Below, piece by piece: positions 48,465 through 59,960 of a stretch of 64,000 nucleotides of DNA (within the stretch, counting starts at the first letter, position 1; each line of letters starts with the position of its first letter). The stretch covers positions 434,001 to 498,000 of the forward strand of contig JAMYHL010000025.1 of assembly GCA_025531455.1 (NCBI GenBank). The letters are read 5' to 3'. Origin of the DNA: Apiotrichum sp. Y4204 (taxonomy: Eukaryota; Basidiomycota; Tremellomycetes; Trichosporonales; Trichosporonaceae). The notes under the pieces were generated by a model. That model ran no database searches and was not told the DNA's origin. It was given only the letters and a program-made list of their open reading frames with translations. Made by a program: the position numbers and the translations under genes.

Positions 48465-49816
48465 TTTGCGCAGAGAGACTGGCGTGGACAAGTGAATAAA
48501 TGGAGCGGTGAGCAGTGCGGTGCACAGAGAACGTCCCTAGAGCTGAAGGCGACGTACGTCGGGATGAGCGCGGCAGCCGTTAGACGAGGTGGTGTCCACG
48601 GTTGGATTTCGACAGATAAGTGCCAAACGCGCGATTGCAACCCGTTAGCAGAGCGATGTGCGATGTGCACAATGACCCAAGTGCGGCTGCGAGAGTGGAC
48701 GTGAGGAGGGCAGCCGTGCGGGACGTCGGCTCAAGCGTGTGCTTTTGATGACAGAAGGTGCAGTTGCGAGATGGCCAGGCCGGATTGTGTCGTGTACCCA
48801 CACACGCACACAGCAGGTGTCAGGAATGGCAAGGACGGGGTGATCGAAGCTGATAAAGTAGGACGCGGTGTCGAAGGTGAAGGATGGATAGAATGTTGGA
48901 TAGAGGAGAATGTCATTACGGAACAATCGCGGAAGGTCGGACGGGGGAGGGAGACGGAGACGAGAAGGGGGGGGGGGGGGAGGGCGCGACCTCGCATTCA
49001 GCCAGCCACGTCCACAATCCGGGGCCCAGTTGGGCCAAACTGCATCCGCACAGTGTTCATAAGTCTTGCACATACCGCACATACCGCATGCTTCCCCCTG
49101 TTTAGCTCTTTGCGCTTCGGACGTTCGATCGATGCACCAAGTACAAATCCCCAGATCCCAATGCAATGCATCATGGATCATGGATAAGTACAACGATACG
49201 TCCGACGCGAAGCGGCCATGACTTCTGGCCCGTTGCAACAATGCACACTGATGTACCATTCTGGCCTTTTGCCCCATTAACCCATCTCTCTGGCCTCGTC
49301 TGCCGCGCTCGGGCCTTGCGGCCGGTGTGGCTTCTTTGGCGCGGGAATGTGGGGCAATCGACAGGCTGAACCAGTTAGCCAGGCTCTCCTCTCGAGCTCT
49401 CGTTTCTTTGAGTGCGCATGGTTGCTGTGTGGTGACTCAAGGACCGAGAACATGACGCGTACAGCTTCAAAGAGCTGATCAGAACCATAAGAAGCCTCTC
49501 GATGCATCGTGTCTGTAACGCCCCACAAAACACATACTGCTGAGAGCTTCGACGAGCAATTTCGCTAAGAAGTGTCGCCTTGCTCTCAATGACCTCGTCT
49601 GTCATCCAATCTACATGGCTTGATGATCTACTCCCATGTCTGTCATCTATCTACAGTACGTCAACGATCGTAATAGCTCTTAGTGTACACTTCAGCTCCA
49701 TGCACCTTGCACAGCCGACAGGGCCGCGTGGGGAGGAAGGGGCTCATCTAAAGGTTGGTTGAAGAGTTGATGCTTAACAACCTGTGCGGTCATGCCATTC
49801 TTAGCCTCGTTGGCAA
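48465..49816. other. Intergenic: MKT1 promoter and CSN5 3' flank
   Basis: 1.35 kb between tandem minus-strand genes. It includes a 14-nt G-run (48967-48980). No gene is seen. Confidence 0.45.
48967..48980. repeat. G14 homopolymer
   Basis: Uninterrupted run of 14 G on the plus strand upstream of MKT1, so C14 on the MKT1 sense strand. Confidence 0.85.
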
Positions 49817-51247
49817 TTAGGAGCCTTCGGCGTCAGCACAAAATTTGACCCCATCTGAGACCTCATCCGACACATACCCATCTTTCACAGGGCCAGTGAG
49901 AACGGTAGGACCCATCTCCACGCCATGAAAGTTGCCCTTACTGCCAGCAGGCTTCGACTCCTGATCATCCAAGCCAGCGGGCGGTTCAGGTTTCAATCTC
50001 AGCTCGGCAGATGAATCGCTGAGCTTCCCGCCGAGAGATGCGAGCTTCTTGTTCAAATCTTTGATCTGAGACGTAGAGTACGCCCGGTTCTGTCAAACAT
50101 TAGCACCTATAAACTACACGCATGAATGTACGCACCGACAGAATGGCGCTCTGACTAAGAGTGGCGACCCAATACTTGTTCCACAGGATCTCGAGGAGTT
50201 TCTCGTCCGTCTGAGTCTTGTAGATCTCAATCTTGAGAGGATAGTACGAGCTTGCGTGCGCTCCAAAGTCCTCGATCTTGTCTGTAGGAATCGTCTGGTA
50301 TTCCGACCTGGCTGCCGAACTGGGGGTGTATCCCTGACACATCAGCCAACTTGCCCGTACTGGTAACATACAGCAGGGTACGTTCTGAACGCGCCAATCT
50401 CGACCTTCCCCGCCGAGATAGTCCTATTCGGGTCGATCTACGGGTGGTCAGCTTTACTTCAACGACACAGACATTACGTACCACAATGGCAAGATACGGG
50501 TCTTGGTGATGCTGATTCTCCATCTGGGTATTCACGTCGATACCCGAAAGCCAACAGCCATAGCCGGGGTGCCTTTGGATATCAGCAAAGAGGGAACATT
50601 GAACTCACGAGTGGTACCAGCCGCGCAGCAGCTCGGTCTTCCCCGCCCTCGCGTTCGCGTCTTGAAACTGGACCATGTACTCGTTCGCCTGCGCGTGTCA
50701 GACGCATACATGGCCATGACAAGGAAGTGTACTCACCTCATTTCCCGCGTTCACACGGGTCTCAGTGCCCTGTACTGGCAGCGCGGCAACGTCCGTGATC
50801 CAGAACGTGTGGTCGCGGACTTTACCGTACATGACGCCCATGATCTCATATTGCCCGCCGGATCGAGCATGAATGGCCTTGGACAGTCAGCTGCCGTCTA
50901 TCTCTCCGTTGATGATCGCCCACACATACCATTTTGATAAGTGCAACGGCGGAGACCTTCACCTTCTGGAAGTAATGAGGGCTGTGAGTCAGTCGCGTTC
51001 ACAGATTTTACAATTCCCTAATCCACAGCACGACTCACTCTGTGCTCCATGGCGCCTGCCTCTGGAGTTGGGTTTCGGCGTCATTGTCATAGAGGAAAGA
51101 CGAATCGGCCGCGTTCAAAGACTAGCCGGGCGGTACTGTGTGAGCGAACTGGACAGCGACAGAAGGAGAGCGGCAACAAACCTTGATTTCATTGTTGATC
51201 TCGAACGTCCTTCGGGCTGCAGTTTCCATCCCGTCCATTGTTCCCAT
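49817..51247 (-). CDS. CSN5: COP9 signalosome subunit 5, JAMM deneddylase
   Basis: Zinc isopeptidase that removes Nedd8/Rub1 from cullins. Nine exons, 51247-51182, 51121-51039, 50981-50930, 50877-50737, 50688-50609, 50572-50482, 50437-50372, 50333-50136 and 50089-49817, close to 349 aa. The JAMM centre is intact: Glu78 in [10 protein letters not shown], His140-Ser-His142 and Asp153 in [14 protein letters not shown]. Other hallmarks are [54 protein letters not shown] and a C-terminal helical part ([18 protein letters not shown]). Two ATGs lie three codons apart; the second ([10 protein letters not shown], 51238) has the better context (A at -3) and may be the main start. A full catalytic motif implies an active COP9 signalosome in this organism. 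Confidence 0.96.
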
Positions 51248-52347
51248 CTGGTCGACCGAGACAGCTCGAGAGCTGGAAGAAGTAGGGTGTTATAGAAAGC
51301 TGACGGCAAAAACAGGAGTCTTGGGAGTACGGATGAAGTGTGCGCGCCGTCGTCGTTGTGGCGGTTGACATCATCACAGATCACGACCATCATCACATCA
51401 AGCCCAGCACACGACACGACGCGACGGAATCAAAAGAGTTCTCCTTCAATTACGTTATCTTGTGGGGAAAATCACGTGATGTTGTTGTTTGGATCGGGTA
51501 ATATTCGGAAAATTAGTCCGTCATCACCGAGTCATCATGACCGTGTTCATCCTTGTCATCATCAACACGAGCGTCGTCAACGTGCCCTACGACACCGGTT
51601 GTCGACAAGTGCTCCATCTGCCGGGCCTACATAGGCAGTATTCCCGCTTCAGTGATCCAGTACGAGGTAGCTTAGCATGTGACCTGTGAAGATGCACGGC
51701 TCAGCTCAGTTGAGCGTCGGTTGTGGCACAACCCTTCATGTCACTCTGGCCAGCCACATACAGTATGAGCCGCTCGCGCGACTCAGCGGGACCGAGTTGC
51801 CTTGCTGGCTCAGGGACCGTCTCCTTATGACTGTTGAGGTGGAGCTAATCTCGAATAAAGATTCAGAATATCGAAGGGGAGCTTGTGGTCGACTCGTGTA
51901 TTTTCTTTCTTTTATTTAATAATATTTTTTCTCTCCCTTGGTCTTTTATCGTTCTCTTTGTTCGGTGTTTTTTTGGTGATCTCCCCATTATTGGGCCTCC
52001 GTTTCAGTCATGAAAACGAGAAGAATAAACGGGAAGCACACAGCTCACACACATGGCAAGATGTAGCCTTCGCAGCGACCATGATGTACTGACGCCGCCT
52101 TTGGACAGTGCGACGAAAATGCCATGACAACATGACAGCGAGACACTCCAAAGAATATGTAGATGTACATTTAAAGGAAGGCCAGTGACTGGGAGTGCTA
52201 CTCTCATTGATACTGGTAAATGTGCATGACTATGGGTATACAGGTATATTTGTTGCTGAGACTGGACGCGGTCCAGTGATCTATCTAATCTTAAGATGTG
52301 GTCTGTAATGCTACTGCGATACTCTGTTATTACAGTACAACCGGTTC
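51248..52347. promoter_or_regulatory. CSN5 upstream region / glycosyl-phosphotransferase 3' flank
   Basis: 1.1 kb spacer between tandem genes. It has the palindromic ATCACGTGAT at 51471-51480 and a T-rich tract near 51900-51980. No gene is seen. Confidence 0.45.
51471..51480. promoter_or_regulatory. Palindromic CACGTG site (ATCACGTGAT)
   Basis: Lies 224 bp upstream of the CSN5 ATG and is identical to the site at 1371-1380. Possible bHLH factor site, by motif only. Confidence 0.35.
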
Positions 52348-54840
52348 TCACCGTTCCCAGGAGGCGGGCTCCGGCCAGCGTGACTCGAACCACTCATTCA
52401 TCATCGCTTTCACTTGGTCGTACCCGGAAATAATGTCGTCGTTCAAGCCGAGAATCATGATATCGCGGTTATTGTTCAATTTGTTAAAAATGGTCTCAGC
52501 TTGACTTGGGTATTTAAGCTGAGAAAAGTCTGTAACAGACTTGGCTGTGTCGGTCAGTACACCGCAACTGACAACCAAACTTACCAGACACGTAGAGGTA
52601 TCGTGAAAGCAGGTACATGCAATATTCGCGCAGGTTGACTGTCTGTCCAGGCAGCGCTGTGTTCTCGATGACAGCCGCCAAAGAGAAGTCGGCCTCCTGC
52701 CAGGTTGGAGTCAGAGGCAAGTGGGGAGGGGAAATGAACTGTGGCGAAATGCTAGAGACTGGGTTGCTAAATGTTGCCCTATCGGACGGGAAGACGGCAG
52801 AAAGGCCCAACGGACCAGAGGCAGTCACGAGAGCCATGATCACTGGGAAAAGTCAGCTAGGACCCTTCGAGTGAGATAAATGTGTAAACTCACAGCAGTC
52901 GCCACACTGGGGCTTCTCGAAGGTCAAGCGCTTGAACATCTCATCTGCTGGTACAGAGACAGACTCAGTCCAGAAGGTGCCAAAGCAGGTATCGAGATCG
53001 AGGACACAGACATCATTTGCTTCCGGGTCTTCGACTTCCAAAAGTGGGGGTAGGTGTCCATCCATCGAGGCTGTCGATCAGTAAATGTGCAGCGATTGGG
53101 CACTCACAGAACAAGTAGTCCGTGGACTTCGGTGCACCATAACCAGCCTGGCCAAACACCTCTTGGACTCGATCATTCCTCATTGTCCAGCGTTCACCGC
53201 GGTGGACTTCCATCTGAGCAATATCCGTGTCCTCCTCGGTCAATCCGAATAGGTCCCTGATGGCCTGCCGGGACTCGTCGTCCCACATCCCACTCGCGGA
53301 ACCCAAATTGGCAACAGCCCACGTCCACAGAAGAGCCTCACGCCATCGTTCAACCTACGAGTCAGCAACCGACTTGACATTTTACTCACGCGAAGCATTG
53401 TCAACAGCCACTGAATTTGGATATCACCAGCACCAATGGAAGTCTCGCGGAAATTGCGTGTGCTGCTCGTCAAGAGAGGGTTCTTGAACATTATGCTAGC
53501 TTCATGGTGTAGATTTCGGGTGATAACCTTTGGAGTATGTGCAAAGTAAGGGCGCAGTCGCTTGGGATACCGGTGCGAAAGCAACCAGTTGGCATGGTAT
53601 AGACCGCCATTCTCGCCGGACTCGGTAAGGAGTTTGGGGTCGATCACCGCCTTGACCTGCTGATCGTACTTGGAGTTGTAAGCCAGAGATCCCGGGACAA
53701 GGGCATTGAAGCAAAACACTTACTCCTGGGTCAAGTCGAAGGACATTGCCGTAGAATGGGGAGTGAAAATCGGACACGGACAGCTCACGCAGCATGAAAA
53801 AATCATCATTGAGCGCAACCGAGATATCGGCAAGTCCAGGGAGCCATCCAATTCGACTCTCGATAGCCATCGAGTTGTACGTTGGGAGGGCCGCTTTGCG
53901 CCATAAGCCATTCTGCCACTTCATCTGCAAGAGGTCGTCATTCTCAGCTGTCGGAAGATGGAAGATCTCGGAGTGGGACGCGTATCGGAAGGCGGGTGTG
54001 TTGTTTCCTCGGGGGCCCTCATGACTGGCGTGCACGGCCGAGAAGTTGAGCCAATGAGGTGTCTGCACAATTCGCCAGTTGTCCTCCAGATGCTGCTCCA
54101 CGCCTAAAGAGACACCGTTCGTGTCCATGGGACCATCGCCGAATTCGCTTTCCAACAATGGTAATGTCGACTCGGGAAGCAGGTCAAGATCTGTTGTGCC
54201 ATTGAAGGCATAGTCATAAAGGATGAGATGGAGTGTTCCCAGATGTCCCTCCAGAGCCTTGGCCACCGAGCGCATGGAGTACTTGAGCTCGTTTTGCTCA
54301 CTGCCGCTCGTTAATATATGCCACAGCGCTAGTCCAAAGAACATACCGGAAGTGCTTTGCAGGGGAGTAGATACCCAATTCCTTGCTTCGAGTCGACATC
54401 TCCTTGTACCAGCGCTCGTCGGTCCCGTTCACCCAGAGCCAAGTGGCATCGAGAGTGTCCTCCGCTCCAAGTTCCTCTTTACTGCAGGAGAGCTCGCCAT
54501 AGAGGAACCAACTCTCGAGACACGGTTTTGGCAGGAACCGTGTTGGCCGTAAAACAGGGAAGGGTACCTCGGGATCTGGCAAGGGCCGAAATGGTCGATA
54601 CCAGGGATTCACCGAATCGCGACCATCCTCACCCTCTCGCGGGGGCGGAACAGGAAACTGTCCTTCGAGAAAGGTTGCAGCCCCGCTGCTGCCAATCGTC
54701 CCCTGCTGCTGTGGGTTCCATGCTGGGACCGCGCGAGGGTAACCGCGGAGATAGCTGTGTACAAGCCACAAACAGACCAACCACAGGAGGACGGGCGCCA
54801 GGATCCGCGGGGTGAGAAAGTTGCGGCTGCCGACTGCCAT
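52348..54840 (-). CDS. XPT1: Stealth-family glycan phosphotransferase (Xpt1-like)
   Basis: Golgi type II membrane enzyme of the Stealth/GNPTAB family. The Cryptococcus member Xpt1 transfers xylose-phosphate to protein O-mannose glycans. Seven exons, 54840-54347, 54300-53724, 53668-53390, 53354-53108, 53070-52894, 52842-52585 and 52529-52348, close to 737 aa. An N-terminal signal anchor ([19 protein letters not shown]) precedes Stealth region 1 ([18 protein letters not shown]). Region 2 is [15 protein letters not shown], formed across the first intron. Region 3 is [20 protein letters not shown] then [11 protein letters not shown]. Region 4 is [16 protein letters not shown] near the C-terminus. 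Other family members share all four. The donor substrate is inferred from the nearest known relative. Confidence 0.87.
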
Positions 54841-56900
54841 TGATCTGCGATTGTCTGGAAGACTATGCCAAACAAGTAATAGTGAACGGATAACTTGAGA
54901 GTGAGCAAAACAACGTCAAGTTCGAGATCCAGCTGTCGATGTGGTCGTGGATAACGGTATGCACGAGTTGTATGATCGTCGCTGCTGCAGTGAAATTGAG
55001 CGGCGCGCAGCGCAGCTCGGGAAAACGGCTGGAGGAGATGAGGGTTGAATTAAACTGCGGGTGCTGCGGTGCTGCGGGTGTGGCCAGTCTTGCTGTGACC
55101 CTTGTGCAGATCAAATGTCAACAAGCACAGAAGCGGAGGACAGGGCGGTCGACGGTGCTTTGATCTTAACGAACGTCGGGCTGTGAATGACTCGGGGCAA
55201 CCAGAGTGCCTTTCTGAATCACCAAGTGAAGGAGTGACCGAGCAGGAGAGTGGTGTAAACGAGGGTGGTATGTGTGGCGGACAACACAAGCAGTCATCGA
55301 ACTCGGCAGGCAGCAATCCCAGTGAAGATCCGCGAGGATGAGAAATTGCTTTGGTTTTGTGTAGATAATTAACCTCCTTGCGGTTGCGGTAGGCGTTGTC
55401 TGAATGTCTGTCGTGTATGTCGTGCGCAGGTTTTGAGAGTAGGTTGAGACTGATAAGGAGGAGTGAACCTGATCAATGGACCCGGGAAAGCAAGATGGCA
55501 CACGACCTGCGCAGTCTCTTTACGCATCGCCAGTCGGGCCATTCAGAACCGCGCATGCACTCAAGAACGGTTCCAGTTTGTCCTCCGAAATGTGCCTTGT
55601 GTTTGCAGGCATGGCACCGAAACATGCAGCAACTGCGACTGCGGAGGCAGGTTTGCAACAAGGTTCTCGGGTGCTCCTCGCATGCCTCGCACCAAGGTTT
55701 CCATTCAGTATGCCAAGGTCCATGATTTGTTGTGATCCATTTCTACCCTTCACAACTTTGCCCTGCACGCAGCCATCACTGCACTGCCCTCACTGATGAG
55801 ATACCGAGTTCCCCTTCCCCGAGATCCACCCCGCTTCATGCTAGGACGCCGATGAGTGCGCCGTGTGGGCGTGTGGGGGCGCATGTGGTGTGCATTGCAT
55901 GTGCATGCGCATGGGTACTTGTGACTTGGCACGATGATGATGATGTTTAGAGCACATCACTAGTACCGCATATGGGCTGCGGCGCTGCGGGCGGCACGGG
56001 GGCGCGCGGGCGCCACGCCGCGGACCGCCGGACCAGAGACCACAGGTTTGCACATGTGCCCATAAGCCCCGCGCGATCACAACTACGAGTTTCCGAGCTC
56101 TGAAGCGCTCAGTTTGCAGGCCCACGACGGCGCCACGGCCACATGCGCCTACATTGCGTACACGGATACATCGCCCTCGGACTCCGGCTACGACGGAAGA
56201 CCCCGGGTCTCCGGCCGCCGGCTGGTGTTGGGTCCACTCGGTGACCTCCTGATGATCTCAGGAAGAGTGGGACAGGGCTACGGGGGTACACGCCGGAGTT
56301 GTCAAAATTACAAAACGCCGCACCACACCACCGACGACGACGATGGTGGGTTTCTGCCGGGTCGCGGCGTTTTCTCTTTCGTTGCCATGCTGGTTTTTTT
56401 TTTTTTTTCTGGGTTCCATTTCCAGGGGAACGTCGGAGCTTCAGAGGTTATCAAACCATATCAAGAGGGCCAAGAGTGGTGTCAAGAGAGAATCGCCAAG
56501 AGATAGAGATGTGGAGAAGAGCATCAGATACCAGGTATCAAGCCGAGACAGGCTTACGAGAATGGTCTTCTTTGACGTCATTGGACCCTGCATCAAAAGG
56601 GACTCGGGTATGTGTACACTGCCATGTCACACGACCCCCGAACGATCAGGTAATACAGGTCAATGATTGAAGCATTTGCGGACGAGCTGCGTGGATCATG
56701 GATCGTGGTCGCGGTGTAACCGTCATGGAGAGAGCTGAAGGTGGAGCGTATGTCAGTGCATCAGTGCAATTAAGAGAAGGTTAAGCTTTAAACTCCGATT
56801 CCACAACCCCATGGCATGGTCCCCGTTTAACGGCTACTTCGCAACTGGCCCCTCCTCGCAACTCGAGCGGAAACGATGCATTATTAAGCGGGGTATATAT
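54841..56900. other. 2-kb intergenic region
   Basis: It contains the XPT1 promoter, alternating GTGCATG-type sequence near 55880-55915 and a T15 run (56394-56408). I find no supported gene; the ORFs have low-complexity or out-of-frame composition. Confidence 0.4.
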
Positions 56901-58015
56901 TCATAGTATCGTGCAATTCGTCCTCAACATCTTGGGAACGACCTTTGAGGAAACAGACGAGGAGCGAGAGCTCAGCGCAACTTGCGAGCATGCGCGTATC
57001 GTCTCCAAAACTCCGCGATTAAGCTTCGCGGAGCACTCTGAGGATGTCAGAGACAGATCCACAGTTGGCCAGGACTCGCGCTAACAAACCTCACCCATGT
57101 ATCGCTTGGCTTTGATACGCCTAGCCACAGCCAGCCCTTGCTCATAGTCGATCAACTCGACTCCCTGTTTCGAGCGCTTCTCGAGGTATCCAGTGTCCTC
57201 CCTCAAGTCACATTTCAAGGCTGCAAAGTCAGCCCCACCGCAAGGTAATCATCGGTTTCGACCTGCACCAGACTCACCGGCAAGTACGATATCGGCTTGT
57301 GGACAATTTTGGCGTATCTCTGGCAACCACTCATCGTGTCAGGCAAATGTCATGTCTGGGCTCACCTTCGTCTCCACGTTTTCAAGCGACACAGGCATAT
57401 CGACCTAATGACCGTCAGCGTTCCCCGAGCGATTTGTGAACACCCTGACTCACTGCAAAACATAGTAAGACGACGTCTGTTTCGGCGTAGCAAAGCGATC
57501 GCAATCTGTCGAAGTCTTCCTGGCCTGCTCCTGTCAATAACCTGACGCTACTCGCAACCCATGAAGCCTACCAGCCGTGTCCCATAAGCTGAACTCCAAG
57601 ATTCCCCCTTCTGTGTCGATTGCGGCCACATGGTTCTCGAACACTTTATGAGTCAGAGAAGGGATACAGTTCATACCAAAGCAAGCCCTCAACCAACCGG
57701 TGGGTTCGCTACACATCAGTGTCAGTTGCGAGCAGTCGCGGCACGTCAGAGCTGACGCCACTCACTATTCCAATGGAAAGTACCCTACAAGCAGTTAGAA
57801 CCTGTGCGGACGCCGTGTTGCCCCAGACAGCCCACCATTTGTGTAAACCATCAGAAACGATGTCTGTAGTCAGCTCGGCCCGCTGCGCGAGTGCGATTCT
57901 CAAAAGCACCTTGCCGCAGCCACCATCTCCCACCGCGACAAGTTTTCGGGAAATCTGGGAGAAGTCAGTCCCGCCATGAACAGGGACGATTTGATCGGCG
58001 TACGAGCTTTCTCAT
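56901..58015 (-). CDS. RHO3: Rho-family small GTPase, Rho3-like
   Basis: Membrane-bound molecular switch; fungal Rho3 acts in polarised growth and exocytosis. Eleven exons close to 203 aa: 58015-58004, 57954-57910, 57863-57836, 57784-57766, 57708-57698, 57643-57572, 57524-57454, 57404-57366, 57329-57278, 57220-57095 and 57037-56901. P-loop GDGGCGKT (residues 13-20), effector loop [35 protein letters not shown] and [10 protein letters not shown] are all present. YEPTVFEN and DRLRSL favour Rho3 over Rho1/Cdc42. It ends CTIL, a CaaL box for geranylgeranylation. The first, fourth and fifth exons have 12, 19 and 11 nt. The effector loop exists only if both micro-exons are included. Donor GTTGGT of exon 5 is unusual. 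Confidence 0.9.
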
Positions 58016-58041
58016 GGGCTTGTTTGGTGATTGGACCGCAT
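58012..58041 (-). promoter_or_regulatory. uORF overlapping the Rho start (ATGA)
   Basis: An ATG at 58041 opens a nine-codon uORF (MRSNHQTSP) whose TGA overlaps the main ATG at 58015 as ATGA. This layout can allow termination-reinitiation or start-site choice. It depends on the transcript starting upstream. Confidence 0.5.
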
Positions 58042-59191
58042 AAGGTGGCGAGGGTGCGTTGCTGTACTGGCGTGGGAATCAATGAAACAAATGTTGGTGG
58101 CAAATGTTGGACAGTGACCAATGTTCAGTAGTGGTATTGATACTAGAGTGACAAGGAGAGTGTGGAAGAGATCGAAGGGACGGAGGCAACACGGACAGAG
58201 GAAAGCAAGTGTGACAGTTTGCTTGTAACGCTCGCTCAGGCAATGAAACAAACAAATGGCCAAATGGCGACCATGGTCGTATGTTGTTGGTCGCTGATGG
58301 TTTTTGGCTCCTCGTCAACCCTTCCCGGGGCCCAAGCTCCTATCCTGAGTGCCCAGCAATGCCCACCACATGCACTACAGGACTCCGCGTAATAGGGGCT
58401 TTAAGACATCCGCAGGACCGGTATCGCAAGACCTGGGGAGAATAATAATACTGCGAGTGACGAGCGGGTATAGTGCATATGGCGTGCAGAAGATAGCGCA
58501 CGCTATCTGGCAGTTGTTTGTTATCGCCAGGCATCATGGCTGCCTTCGGATAACTTGGTCCAAAGGCTTTATGTGGTGGCTACTACGGCTTGAAGGATCG
58601 TCTAGGAACCTGGAATGCCAAGGGCGATAGCGTGCGAACCGCGCCCTTCCCATGCTTTCCCATGCGCTGATCACGCACGGTATCTCGAACTCGCGATCTC
58701 ACAATTCACAATCTGTCCTCGCTGTCCTCGTGCAGTTGACGCGCGGATCCCTTTTGCGGTTACCGTCTGCGGACAACGGTCGCCGGTCGTGCCTGCTTTT
58801 GTTGCCTTGGCCATTCTCGGTTTACCGCGCCAAGCGGTCCAAGCGAGCCAAGCTTCCCACGCAGCTGGGCACCTGGGCACGCAGCTGCGCAGTTGCTGCT
58901 AGCGAGCTGGCCGGTAGCTGGCTCCAGGCTTTCATGCCGTCGAGCTGTCGCGCTTTCGGCTCCAGCGTTGCAAGCTCCCCTCAGGGATCAGGCTAGGCGT
59001 GCTGGGTGTAATTGACGCCTGTCCGTCCAGTTTACCCTGATAGCTGATCCGCGCGATCCGCGCCAGCCCGCGAGCATCCGTTGTGCACCATCCCCGCTAT
59101 GGTCATCATCGTCTGGTGCTGTGTTGTACAGACGCCAACCTCCACCTCACCTCAACGACGAGCATCCTTCTCCTTCCATACCACTACCACG
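58016..59191. promoter_or_regulatory. Divergent Rho/SelK-like intergenic region
   Basis: About 1.18 kb shared by the two divergent genes. No further gene and no clear motif besides the uORF at its left edge. Confidence 0.45.
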
Positions 59192-59676
59192 ATGGCCCAA
59201 ACACCAACTTATGTCTCGTCGTCTGGCCAACTCTCCAGCCCCCCGCTGACGAGGCGGGTGTACGATGCGCTTCGCGATTACGCGGAGATGGGCTATCTGT
59301 TTTTTGACACGCTGATCACTGTGAGTAGTCCCACCCTAACCTACTCGAGGTTCACCCATCTTGTTCTCCCTTTTCCCTTACTAACTTCACTAGCCGATTG
59401 TCAATCCCAATGCGACGGCCCCAGCGGCCACCCCGCGCAACACGGGTGGCAGTGGTGGTAGCCGTCTTGGAGGTGGGGCTGGCGGAAGGGGCGGCGGCGG
59501 CGGTGGTGGCGGTCGGGGTGGCAACAATGGGTCTGGTGGATCCGGGTTCATGACCATGTCTGATTTGCGTGGAGGCCCCAGTGAGTTCAAGTGCCTGCTG
59601 AGGATGAGACCGGAAGAATGCCGACTGACAATCTTCTCTCGCAGCTGTCAACGCGTGCCGCTCTGCTTGTGGATAG
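59192..59676 (+). CDS. Small SelK/SelG-like ER protein (Cys form)
   Basis: Exons 59192-59320, 59394-59580 and 59645-59676 give 115 aa. The order of parts resembles selenoprotein K: TYVSSSGQLSSPPLTRR at the start, one amphipathic to hydrophobic segment (YAEMGYLFFDTLITPIV), a Gly/Arg-rich low-complexity part (residues 55-95, with RGG), then a short SDLRGGP motif and a C-terminal Cys pair (NACRSACG). SelK is an ER membrane protein of the ERAD machinery and in animals has Sec near its end; fungi lack Sec, so Cys there is expected. The similarity is by layout and short motifs only. The alternative is an unrelated Gly-rich membrane peptide. Confidence 0.55.
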
Positions 59677-59960
59677 TTGCACTCCCGAACCTGTCCCCCA
59701 CAAGATGCGCCGTCAGTGCCTCAACTCGCGACCGTACGGTCCGAGTCCAACACACACAGCGTCTCTCCCTCTCCCTTCCTCGTTATGTATGTATTAAACA
59801 GTCCACGAAGTATATATATAAGAAACATGCATTACGTCCAGCGTAGTGGGTATATAATAATGGTGTCATTAAATCGACGGGAAAGCGGCGACGCCGTTCT
59901 CTGTACGTCGTTCAACCTGAATGATGACAAGCTAAGTCAAATGATGAAGATCTGTCCACT

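Noticed and set aside
56394..56408. T15 run as a Pol III terminator
   Set aside because: No A/B box or structured RNA gene upstream on either strand.
57534..57761. Rho locus read as a broken pseudogene
   Set aside because: Frame breaks vanish once two micro-exons and the alternative acceptors are placed; the resulting 203-aa GTPase is intact to its CTIL end.
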